Source: Chromera velia
Taxonomy: Eukaryota; Sar; Chromeraceae
Assembly: GCA_018398765.1 (NCBI GenBank)
Contig: JAHBMJ010000559.1
Coordinates: forward strand, 1 to 32,500
Direction: 5' to 3'
Length of the DNA stretch: 32,500 nt
Shown: piece by piece, positions 1 to 9,534 of the stretch
Layout of the letters: every line of letters begins with the position of its first letter
How positions within the stretch are numbered: the first letter of the stretch is position 1
Notes under the pieces: model-generated
Told to the model about the DNA's origin: nothing
The model's input: only the letters and a program-made list of their open reading frames with translations
Database searches by the model: none
Position numbers and translations under genes: made by a program

Positions 1-1800
1 GAACCAGGCTCTGTCCTACCACGTAGGGAAGCTTGGTTCCCCACCTCCTAAGCTAGTTCTAGCTTAGTTCAGAGACTTGACTCATCTTACTTACGGAAGA
101 ACTGACAGTGCGGTTGCTTTCTTACAGTCAACGTCTGATAGGACAAATGCATACTTTTCTATTTAATTCTATTTGTCGTACGTTAATTACTCCCGTCTGC
201 ATATTATTTCTCTTCCAATACAGACTGCCATGGCGGCGCCTCCATGAGCCTGCGTACGTATGCTGTGAGCCGTGTGGGTCCCAACGGCGGTAGGGCGCGC
301 CAGTTCGGCTCAGCCCGGGGTTGGCCGGCCCCGTGCCTCGCCTCACAATACTACGCTTAACCATTTTCATTTCCCTTATTTTATTGAATAGAAATGGACG
401 TCTGAGAGTCTCTGAGCAGAAAATAAACAAATAAACAAATTGCAGACTTGACAGACGGACACACTAACAAGTAAATATGGCAAAGTAAAGCACACAAGGA
501 TGTGGACTCCATGCTGTCTTCCGTAATGTCTCAGACAGAAGAACACCCCCCTGTCTTGCACCTCTAAGTAATCTCAGACTGAGAGTACACCCCAGCCATG
601 GTCAGAGACCCAAAACGAACTGCGAACATCATCACGGAATCCAACACATAAATGCCGCAGTTGCAGCACGGTCCAACTCTTGGGGGACTCCAGTCGACGC
701 CGTCGTTGTATGGCATGGTGGTCATACCATTCGTCATGGCAGGTTGAGAAATGTTGAGGGCAGACTTCTTTGACCGACCCCCCGTACGTTCCCCCTTTTT
801 TTTTTCTTCTTCGCAGCACGTTTGTCTGCTTTGTGCTGCTACTTAGAGGGGTGCGCTGAAGGTGAAGGATCGACTAGTAGGCTTAGCTGACAGATTCAGT
901 GTGATACGTAGGCTGGACTCCATCAGTCAGGAGGAGTATCAGTCCAGTACTAAGCACAGTCACGAGATAAGGACAACGATCACACTCTTTGGGTGTGAGA
1001 ATATATATCAATCGATTAGTCGCTGCATGTCAATGAATGCGATAGGCCCGGCCGCACACATGCCATCTAGGGCCAACTGATAGGCACTGCAAGGGCGGCA
1101 CGCTGCTTGCACCGTGAGGGACGAGGCTCACCCGCGATGCATACAAGCATACACAAGCCAGACGTTAGGTATGAACCAGGGTGGTTCATAACAGAAGTAA
1201 TCTTTTACTATATATCCATCTCGATATAAATTATTTTATTTTTTAAAAAATAGATATAAATTGTATCATACAACCCCAGATACAAATTGTTTTTTGGCTT
1301 TCAACTACCGTGACTTTCAACTATATAGACTTTTACCAACTAATATAACTTTGAACCTTTTTAATAAAGTTTTACTCATTTTTATCTTTTTTTTTTTTAA
1401 TGCAGACTCAGTTAGTAAGCCAGTGCTATTGCAAGTCTCCACAGTTTTAGTCATAGTCCATTAACAAAAGTCAACATTGGACTCAATAACAGACTGTCAA
1501 CAGTTGTATGCGCAAAACCTTAGTTTCAACCTAAAATTTGTCCTACAACATGCAGTCACACTTAGCATAACAGTTACTTGTTTGACCTAGTTGTTTTATA
1601 TAGTTTCATACTAAGTTTGACAGAGGTCGAATAAAAAATAAATAAAGAAAAAACCAAGAAAAATGTTAACATGTTTTTTAACAATCGTTTTTGTTGCATG
1701 TATATACTTAATTTTTCATAATAATTTTTTCAATGCGCTGTCAGTACATGCCCCCTAGGCTGCCCTCACCAAATTAAAAAAAACATAAAATATTGAATGA
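1..1800. other. Left-edge spacer, no gene seen
   Basis: No exon, RNA gene or domain can be supported here. The first 1.1 kb is of mixed composition with only short unconvincing reading frames. From about 1200 to 1800 the DNA becomes AT-rich, with long A and T runs, a self-complementary T/A block near 1233-1250 and a direct repeat of GATATAAATT near 1223 and 1252. This AT-rich stretch contrasts with the near-balanced composition of the rest of the window. It lies immediately upstream of a retrotransposon remnant, so it may be the flank or tail of decayed mobile DNA. Confidence 0.5.
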
Positions 1801-2790
1801 ATGAATGAGTTGGGTAGCAAAAAGAAAGAACGAAGTCTTCAAGTTTGTGGAAAGAATAGAGAGCGCAATGCAAAAGAGAAAAGAAAACGAGAGAAAAGAA
1901 CTGTAGGAAAGATTACTGATGCACCCCATTTATACTGTAATGTCAAACAGAAACCGCTTAAACTTGTGGCTGCACAGCAAACAGACAGATGAAAGAAGTA
2001 GAGAAAACGGTCTCTCAATTGAGAGAGAAAACATCGGGCGGACCCCTGTGTACTACAGAAAGGTTGCACCTTGGTCAGTCCACAGAAGAAGAGTAGCATT
2101 CAGGGTAGGAGAGAGGAGCTTTGAGGTCAATAAGGGGAAATTCTCTATTGATGGAGGGAGGAGGACCCTGCTACACAACAGAAAATGCATTGTTTGCTCT
2201 AATTTCCTTGGCATCCAGGTGGTTGAAGACGAAGTGCACGTTCTGATGGAGTGTCTCTTACATGATGCTGAGAGGGCTGTGTGCTTGCAGGCTCTTTCAG
2301 ACACATGGAATAAAGGAGGGGGGGAAAGAGCAGCAGGAAAGCTAAAATGGGGAGAGGGAACAAACAAGAAGACAGAAAGGCATGCCTTGTTTTCTTTTCT
2401 TTTAAGTGAGACAGATGGAAGCGTCAACAAGTTTTTGAAGGATGTTGTTACAAAACGACCTGCCGTAAAGGAATACCGCAAGAGAAATGCATGCAGCCTG
2501 CAAGATGTATCAAGTATCCAGCTGGACGAAGCCTACCACGGCCCACCAAATTCTTTGGTCAAATAAAAAAGAAAGAAATGAAAGACAAGCAGAGTATGCA
2601 GCAACATCGCAGCAAATAAAGCAAGCAAAGGAAGAGGGAGAAATCAAAGGGTTGAGTGACTGGGAAGTAATGAGATTGGCCTCTAATGGATCGACCGTTT
2701 GTCTTGAGATGCCTCCGTTTGAAGCCTGTTTGAGCTCCGCCGTGGGTCGATCAGCGGGCTGCAGTATTGTCAGTAAGAGTTGATTGATTG
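1801..2790 (+). mobile_element. Decayed non-LTR retrotransposon fragment (3' end)
   Basis: The core is an open frame at 1919-2566. It carries the post-reverse-transcriptase signature of LINE-type elements: an arginine-rich stretch with FRVGERSFEV, then a zinc-knuckle-like C-x2-C-x13-H-x4-C (residues C90, C93, H107, C112 of that frame) containing VVEDEVHVLMEC. Protein-like sequence seems to extend in other frames upstream (from about 1801, lysine-rich) and downstream (to about 2783, with QAEYAATSQQIKQAKEEGE). This suggests frameshifts, and an A-rich stretch follows the frame's stop near 2564. The RT catalytic domain and endonuclease are absent, so this is a 5'-truncated, inactive copy. Family (CR1, L1, R2-like) cannot be told from this piece. 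Confidence 0.6.
1919..2566 (+). pseudogene. RT C-terminal zinc-knuckle remnant
   Basis: This 215-codon open frame is the best-preserved part of the retrotransposon remnant. In intact elements the region lies C-terminal to the reverse-transcriptase fingers/palm/thumb and binds nucleic acid through the CCHC motif. The visible features are a basic segment (HRRRVAFRVGERSFEV), the phrase NRKCIVC and the acidic EDEVHVLMEC block, in the order typical of that region. The first ATG at 1919 is only where the frame happens to open; no real translation start is implied. The frame ends just before an A-rich stretch. The call rests on motif order alone, without an alignment. Confidence 0.6.
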
Positions 2791-3876
2791 CAGTCTTTCG
2801 TATGCGATTGATAGTAATTGATTGATTATCATACAAACAGTTTACAGCAGAGGTCTTTTGGCTTATGCGGGCCGGCCAGGAAGGTCCAACACATGTATGC
2901 GCTTTTTCTGAACGCCGCACGTTGAGCACTCGGCATTGGGGTAGGAAGCCAATCCTCTAGACATTAATCCTATTCTATCCTATCCTAGGTTAAAGCCGGT
3001 GAGCCACCTTTTAGGCTCTGGCCAACCCGGCACGCCATGCAGAAATTCGTTATGTAACCTAGGTCCCATGGAGTATTTGAAGGCTTACAAGACTGGGCGG
3101 CCCCTTCGCTTTAGTCTTAAGCATACACGCCAGACGGAGGTGCCTCGATCCTCGGAAAAGACAAAACCTGCATATAGCAGACAACAGACCACCCCCCCAC
3201 CATATATAAATCTTCAGATCATAATATCATCATATAGCCATATTATGGCCCTACATATGGAGAATAAGAATCTTCGAATTTGAAATATAAGCCCAGAACT
3301 ATAAGCTTTAAATACATGCATGCATGATAAATAAATTTTAGAATGAATTTCAGTTTAACACATTAAACTTTTCTAAAAAGGCAGGATAACGGTATAGAAC
3401 ATAAAGTCCACCATAGAGTCCACTGGCACCTTGAAACTTGTAAATGCATGCGACCATTGGAACGCACTATATACGCGCATATTCAGTGCTTTATTTGGCA
3501 TCGATCGACTCAGATTCGACTGCACATTGAAGGAGCACAACCATACTTGCAAATGCTGAAATTCCACAGTGACGCCCGTCTTTGTGACTATTCAAGCGCT
3601 GCATGTGAGGCAGTGGCGCCGCCACGTACGTTTCGTTTCTGCACCCCCCTCTTTGATCACCAGACCGGCTTACAGACCCAAAAACGCCGGAATCAACTTA
3701 GTACTGTTTTCCAGAACAAATATTTCAAGGCCCCGGCTCGGCTTAATTGCAGCAAGGGGCCGGCAATCGTTGAGACAGCCATCGGGGCTTTCAGGTCTCA
3801 ATCTGTGATAATGCCAGACTGTCACTTTCTCGCATTGACAGCTTTCCTGTCAATTAAACCTGTGTCTAACACGTGT
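2791..3876. other. Spacer, no supportable gene
   Basis: Short degenerate TTGATTGAT repeats occur around 2777-2830. A frame of 144 codons (3448-3882, +) is open but shows no domain, no low-complexity bias and no splice-supported neighbours, so it is treated as chance. A small inverted repeat GTGGCG-C-CGCCAC sits at about 3611-3623. Nothing else is recognised. Confidence 0.5.
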
Positions 3877-3909
3877 AAGTAAGCAAGCAAGCAAGCAAGG
3901 AAGCAAGCA
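3877..3909. repeat. (AAGC)n microsatellite
   Basis: About eight tandem AAGC units, one interrupted by AAGG. It marks the left border of the microsatellite-rich spacer that runs to the KH-protein gene. Confidence 0.9.
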
Positions 3910-4856
3910 TCGTTTCTCCCTCCCGACAGTCCACAGCTCCCCAAGCAACGGTCGGTCGACATTGCCGCAATTGCCTTTCTGGCAGGGAACCTGAGGATCC
4001 ATCGATCGATCGATCGATCAGTTCTTTCTTTCTTTTTTTCTTGCCTTTTCCTTCCTTCCATCGTCTTCCTGAAAAGGATCCTCTGCGACCCTTTGAATAT
4101 AATTGGATTGTGATTGTGCCAACAATAGGACTTGTTCTTTTCCTCCTTCGTTCACACACACCATGTATGTGAGGAATCTGCAAACCCCCAAGCTGATAGT
4201 GTGACAAAAACGGAGTAACGGCACGAAAGGAAGGAAAAAAAAAAAGATATTGGGCATTTAGGAACACCAATCCCGCCTAAGGGCCACAAAGCCGCCCCCT
4301 CCCTCCCTTTTTTTTCTCCATGCATTCATTTCAACACGCGAGAAGAGACATCGACGTGGATGGATGAGGGAGGCCAGACGCACGCACGAACGAACGAACA
4401 TCGAAAGTCACATCCCTCCACGGGCTCCTGCAGTCACTCTTGTTCGTCTTTTCTTCCTTTGTCGGCCGCCTGTATCGCAACCAATGCTTGCTTTCCCTCG
4501 CAGCCGTGCGTGCGTGTGTGTTGCGTGAACGAGAGAGAGAATTCCTCTCACCCGGGAGAAAGAAACCTCCCCATGCAGTGACCGGATGCTGCAGCCATCC
4601 CATTTCCTCCTTTGGCACCCTCTCACAGTTGCACTTCTTTCTTCTTCCATCTCTCCATACCTCCCCTACCTTCTTCGCTCTACTCTTGAGAAAGCCGCAC
4701 CCTCGCCGAACCCCCCACCCGCCGACTTAATCAGTCAGTCAGACAGTCCAGCTCTATTCATCTGGACACCCGAGGAACGAAAAACGCGGCTAGATCAAGT
4801 GAAACCACAGCGACGAAAAGCACAAAAATACACAGGCAGCATGATGCAAAGGAAAC

Positions 4857-4915
4857 GAAAAAAAGAAAGAAAGAAAGAAAGAAAGAAAGAAGAAAGAAAG
4901 AAAAAAGACAAAGAA
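4857..4915. repeat. (GAAA)n microsatellite
   Basis: Imperfect tandem GAAA/AAAG units, purine-rich on the + strand. They create a spurious lysine/arginine/glutamate-rich frame. Confidence 0.9.
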
Positions 4916-5126
4916 AGGAAAATCGATAACATGCCCGGAGGAGTCGAATCGCTTCGAAAAGGGAGAGAGAGAGAGAAGGACGGGAGGGAGGGAAGGAGGA
5001 TTGACAGAATCGCGTCGACACAGCAGCAGAAAGACAGACAGACAGACAGGCAGACAGAGTATATGTTCTTTCCCTTTCTTTCTTTCATTCGCTTGACTCA
5101 TGACGGATGGACAGACTGACGGACGG

Positions 5127-5200
5127 ACAGACACGTCGACTATATCATCTTTTCTTTCGGTTTTCTCTTTCTTTTTTTCAGACAGACAGACAGACAGATA
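5127..5200. repeat. Diverged repeat copy A (pyrimidine tract + AGAC array)
   Basis: A GACTATATCATC-like stretch leads into a T/C-rich run ending TTTTTTTCAG, followed by (ACAG)n. A similar block is at 6935-7010, with GACTATGTCGTC, a T/C run ending TTTCAG and then (ACAG)n. The two look like diverged copies of one compound unit. Confidence 0.5.
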
Positions 5201-6083
5201 GAGAAGAAGCATTTATGCATCACTTATTGCATGGAGACAGCAGAGGAAAAAAAAAACGGAAGGCTGTCCACTCCCCGTGGAATGGCTCGCACCCCTACCT
5301 TGCATTATCCCGAGCGGGTTGCTTTTCGCCTTCTTTCTTTTCCCCTCTCCCCTTCATTTTTTCGGCTTCTTCACCCGTCTCTGACGTAGCGCTTTTCCAA
5401 CATTGAGGTTTTGCACCCTTTTCTTCTATTTATACATTGCTTTCCTTCCTTGTCTCCCCACACATTTATGCTCAGTCTCGCGAGGCCGCTGCAGAGACTA
5501 CAGACGCGCTCTCACGAGGGGTCTTTGGACGATCGGACAATTGAAAAATCTTCTTCTCTTGCTCTCGTTTCCTGTCTTCTCTTCGCCATCCGATTGCTCA
5601 TCCACACGCCTACTCACTCTGTGAAGACAATGGGAGGGGCCGGGGCAATGAATCAAAAGACATCAATAAGGGCATTGAAGGAGAAGAGAAAAAGACAGAC
5701 AGACAGACAGACAAAGTGGATAGATAGACCAGGATCGAGGAGGGAGTTAAAAAACGGGGTGGGGCGAATCGACGGCATTCGATGAAAAGAAGGGGGGCAA
5801 GCACAACAGAACGGTGGAAAACAAGCAAGACAGAGACGAAGAGGAAAAGAAAGAAACAGAGAGAGCAGACGCTTAACGCATCAGAAAGCCGCATTGGTGG
5901 CACAGCACTACAAGAAGCGCGGAGCAGGGAGAGGGAGAAAACGATACAGACAGACAGACGCTGTTTTCTTTTCTGCTTCCAATGCCGATGCCGATGGCCG
6001 CTCTTACCGGCATCCTTTCCTTCTTCGACTTTTTTGTTCCGAATCGAATGCCCTCCATCGATTGGAAGAAACGTAGACGAACA

Positions 6084-6097
6084 TACACGCACGCACG

Positions 6098-6169
<72 letters not shown>

Positions 6170-6177
6170 GAGAGAGA
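6084..6177. repeat. Compound (AC)n(AG)n microsatellite
   Basis: ACGC repeats pass into (AC)n and then (AG)n. On the - strand this reads (CT)n(GT)n, the same order and polarity found just upstream of 3' splice sites in both genes of this window. Confidence 0.95.
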
Positions 6178-6715
6178 TGTAAACACAAACACGCGCACAA
6201 CGAACACACAGAAAAACAAAAAAACAAACAAACAAAGAAATGAAGGAATGAACGAACGTACATACGTAAAATCATAGAGAATCTGGACTCCCTCTGAGCC
6301 GTTCTCACTTCCAGATACACCATGTGAGCACGCATGGTTGGTGACCTTCTCTCATTCGCCTTTATTTATTCGATAGGCTCTTTCTTTAGCCGTGCAATCC
6401 CTGACGTGCGTCCTCGTCACTCGAAACGGTGATCGGGGAGAGGTCTGATTGACTGGTCTGACTTTTTGTTTGTCTGGTGTATTGCATTAGTCCCTCCCTC
6501 TTGAGAACTCGATCAGATCAGAAATAGTCTTCATCTCTTCTCACATCCATCCACGCTGTCGCAATTGCTTTTCGTTAATTTCCTGTCTCCATCCGCAGTC
6601 TGGTTTGTTCATGTATGCCCTCACCCGGCCCTTCCTCAACCCACCCACCCGGCCACCTAGTCACTCGGTGCGTGCGCGCATCTGGCAGAGAGGAAGGAAG
6701 ACGCGGGTGCCCTAT

Positions 6716-6778
6716 AAAACAAACAAACAAGCAAACAAAGACAGAAAGAAAGAAAGAAAGAAAGAAAGGAAGAAAGGA

Positions 6779-6810
<32 letters not shown>

Positions 6811-6815
6811 AAAAG
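6716..6815. repeat. (AAAC)n plus (GAAA)n microsatellite
   Basis: AAAC units at about 6716-6739 are followed by a long imperfect (GAAA/GGAA)n array to about 6815, purine-rich on the + strand. Confidence 0.95.
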
Positions 6816-6934
6816 GACTCTCATGATTCGCTCTCAGAAAATTCCGGCAGAGAGACGACGACACAGGAACCGTCAGAAGAAGGGGGGAATAAAGGAAGGA
6901 AGGCAGAAGACGGGGGTAGTGCAACGCAGATCAC

Positions 6935-7010
6935 ACAGACAGACTATGTCGTCTTTTCCTTCCTTTTTTCTTCCTTTCTTTCAGACAGACAGACAGACAG
7001 ACAAGGTGGA
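6935..7010. repeat. Diverged repeat copy B (pyrimidine tract + AGAC array)
   Basis: Second copy of the compound unit described at 5127-5200: GACTATGTCGTC, a T/C-rich run ending TTTCAG, then (ACAG)n followed by GGTGGAT. The flank after the AGAC array resembles that at about 5692-5725 (AAGTGGAT). Confidence 0.5.
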
Positions 7011-8454
7011 TGTGTGCATGCACAGACATAAAAGGTGAAAAAAAGGGAAAGAAAAAGAAAGCCTCCGAAGGAATTCCCACCTTCGCTGCCTGAATCCGCT
7101 CACGGCGTTTCAAGTCAGCCTCTTCTTTCCTTTTGCCCCCCTTTCTTATTTCTGTCTCTCTGGCTTGATTAGTCCGTTTGTCGCTTTCCTTCGACCCCAT
7201 TCGAAGAACTGCTTGTCTCTCACACGGGAGGAGGGTTCGGACAATCGCATCCCCCCCCAGGTCTCCGGCATTTCGCCTTCCTAGGCAGCGCAGTCATTGC
7301 ACGCTCCCACAGACTCATTTGTTCGCCTCTCTACTGTCTAGACGCATGCTTTGAATGAAAAAGATGTCCACACATATGCACATTTGTTTGTCACAGAGTC
7401 AGGTCGTAAAGAGGCGGGAGAGAAAAGCCAGAAGCGAATCAGACATGCAACTGTAGATGCATCCATCATCAATTTAAAGTGAGGCGTGTAAAGCACACAA
7501 AGCCAGGCGTGCAGAGAAAACAGGCATAATAAATAGAAAAGCGCGACACGCACGAATTTGAGTCTGTCGATACACCGTGACAAACGTCTCTCACGTACCT
7601 GCAAAACCCTTTTTCTCATTCCTTCCTTCCTTTTTTTCTCTCTTAGTTTGTTTCCGTCTCTGATTCCTCACACACCGAACTTCTCCCAGGCCTGCCAGAC
7701 TCACTTGGATCTCTCATGTGAGCCAGTGAGCCGAACAGCAAGGACCGAATCGGCTCGCATCGATCTCTTCGGTGACACTGAACAAAAAAGAAACGGCAAC
7801 AACAACGGCAACAACAATATGATTGGACAGAATGGCAAGCAAGCCCACCTGTAAAGCAGAAAAAAAAAAAACTTTTCGTCTCCACTTCCACAGCTGGAAG
7901 ACCGAGTCCTCCAGCTCAGAGCAAATCAATTTAGCTTTCCTTCCTTTTCTGCCTGCCTGTTAAGGACACGATCTCGATGGCATCCACAAAAACGGATACG
8001 GAAGGCCCTAGAAGAATGAAGGAGGGAAGGAAGGAAAAGAGGAGGAAGACAGGTCCAAATCGCACGACTGACTCGATCACATGTCTTTTCTTTACTCTCA
8101 ATCGGCACGTCCCTGTCTGCTCACTCATTTCCGTCCCCAGTCATGCAGGCATGCCCCCCGCCCAAAAAAGAAGAAAGAGAAAATGACAGAAAGACCTACA
8201 TGCCATGTAACACACTTGATGTCCGGCAAATTCTCTATCTCTCTGAGCTACCAATTATCTTTCTTCCTGAGCTACCAGAAACAAAACTGTTCCTCCGTCT
8301 CTCCAAAGGTCTGGTCAGTAGAGACTCCTTTCTCTTCCTCTTTCTAGGGCTTTCTTTCTTTCTTTGTCTCGTCTCGCACGAAGAGAAAGCTCTTCACTTC
8401 TTTTTCCCTTTCGGTTCTTTGCTCTACCACTGTGCCACCGCTGGCGGGGCCCTC

Positions 8455-8991
8455 CTACACATACGGAGGCGGCTCGTCCGGATACCCCTGCACGGTGCCT
8501 CCAAATCGAGGGGCCGAGAAAGGGGGCGGCGCCGCACTCGACAAAGAGGGCGCGCCCCCCGTGCCCATGCCGACACCGCCTGTCCACTGCCCCCCCTGCG
8601 TCGCATGAAGAACCCCGGCATACCCTGCAGGAGACGGATGTTGGGAGACGGGATGCGGGGGGGAAAGGGGCCCTCCAGTGGGCTGACCGGAGTAAAAAGA
8701 GGGGGGAGATGGAGTGGCAGTCGGGAATCCAACATGCGGAATCGGATCTGGGAACGCTTCCTGATGCTGCTGCTGTTGGATGAGCTCCTGTGGGATGACG
8801 TTGGGCGGCAGTTGTTCTTTCGCAGCTGCTGAGTCTGCCTTCTCTCTCACAGCGGCCTCGAGGAGATCACACACACACTCCCCCAACAGAGCCTTGAACC
8901 TCTCCACCCTGTGCGTTGTTCCTGACACAAGGACGCGACGTAGCCGGGTGGCCATCTCCTTGTGTCTGTTTGACGTCTTCGCCAGTCCGGC
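8455..8991 (-). CDS. KH-protein gene, exon 4 (C-terminus)
   Basis: 179 codons including the TAG stop at 8455-8457. The acceptor is TTCCAACAG. It completes the fourth KH domain (RRVLVSGTTHRVERFKALL). A short helical region follows, then a tail rich in Pro, Gln, Gly and His (QELIQQQQHQEAF, PFSAPRFGGTVQGYPDEP), ending PPPYV. The terminal PPPY matches the PPxY motif known to bind WW domains; that role is inferred. Confidence 0.8.
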   Translation of the reverse strand, partial: AGLAKTSNRHKEMATRLRRVLVSGTTHRVERFKALLGECVCDLLEAAVREKADSAAAKEQLPPNVIPQELIQQQQHQEAFPDPIPHVGFPTATPSPPSFYSGQPTGGPLSPPHPVSQHPSPAGYAGVLHATQGGQWTGGVGMGTGGAPSLSSAAPPPFSAPRFGGTVQGYPDEPPPYV

Positions 8992-9209
8992 CTGTTGGAA
9001 GAGAGAAGGGGAGGAAGCAAGGGGGAGGGAAAGACAAAATGAGATCCACAAAAAAAAACAAAATCAAATGAAGGAATCTCATGCGGAATTTCGTCCAGAA
9101 AGGAAGAGGAAGCCAAGAGAAAGCAGAGAAAGAAACAGCGACGAAGAGACAGGATCGAGAGAGAGAGAGAGAAAGAGAGGGAGAGAGAGAGAGGCGAAGG
9201 TGAGGGGGA

Positions 9210-9255
<46 letters not shown>

Positions 9256-9472
9256 GCGAACGAAGGAAGGAAGGAAGGAAGGAACAGTTCTCCTACCTGA
9301 ATGTTGCGAAGAGCTGTGACCACTTCCTGTGTCTTCTGTGGCCCTAGTCCGAAGCTCTCGGTGATCTCCCTCGCCCTCCCTGCCCTGCTGAACCGGGGAG
9401 GGTCAATGTTCACGCTGGCCCCCGTCTCCAGCTCCAGACCCATGATCTGGGCGCCTCTTTGGCCGATAATCT

Positions 9473-9534
<62 letters not shown>

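Larger units (their letters stand above)
3910..8454. other. Microsatellite-rich spacer downstream of the KH gene
   Basis: About 4.5 kb without a supportable gene. It holds many simple repeats: (ATCG)n at 4001-4019, (GAAA)n at about 4857-4915, (AGAC)n at about 5032-5057, 5179-5200, 5692-5713 and 6982-7003, and (AC)n(AG)n at 6084-6177. All six frames contain open stretches, but they are low-complexity (SLSLSLS, ERERER, KERKKERK) or lack motifs. Most repeats from 4.8 to 7.0 kb are purine-rich on the + strand, the reverse of what is seen in introns of the + strand gene. The 3' untranslated region of the KH gene must begin at its right end, but no clear polyadenylation signal was seen there. Confidence 0.55.

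Noticed and set aside
1..3000. Search for tRNA, rRNA or other structural RNA genes in the spacer
   Set aside because: No cloverleaf-compatible box A/box B pair or rRNA-like block was recognised by eye. A covariance-model search would be needed to be sure.
3606..3626. CAGTGGCGCCGCCACG as a possible transposon terminal inverted repeat
   Set aside because: The only partner seen (near 234, TGGCGGCGCC) matches over 10 bases around a common palindrome, with no target-site duplication or transposase between.
3448..3882. 144-codon open frame on the + strand
   Set aside because: Not low-complexity, but no motif, no start context and no phase-linked neighbouring exon. It is best read as chance.
4586..5119. 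177-codon open frame on the + strand
   Set aside because: Driven by (GAAA)n and (AGAC)n arrays (KERKKERK, DRQTDRQT). No domain and no splice-supported partners.
5610..6335. 241-codon open frame on the - strand
   Set aside because: Made almost entirely of CT/GT microsatellite translation (SLSLSL, CVCVCV). No coding signal outside the repeats.
3877..7003. Regular short repeats considered as a CRISPR-like array
   Set aside because: Units are 2-4 bases with no spacers, and the DNA is eukaryotic. They are microsatellites.
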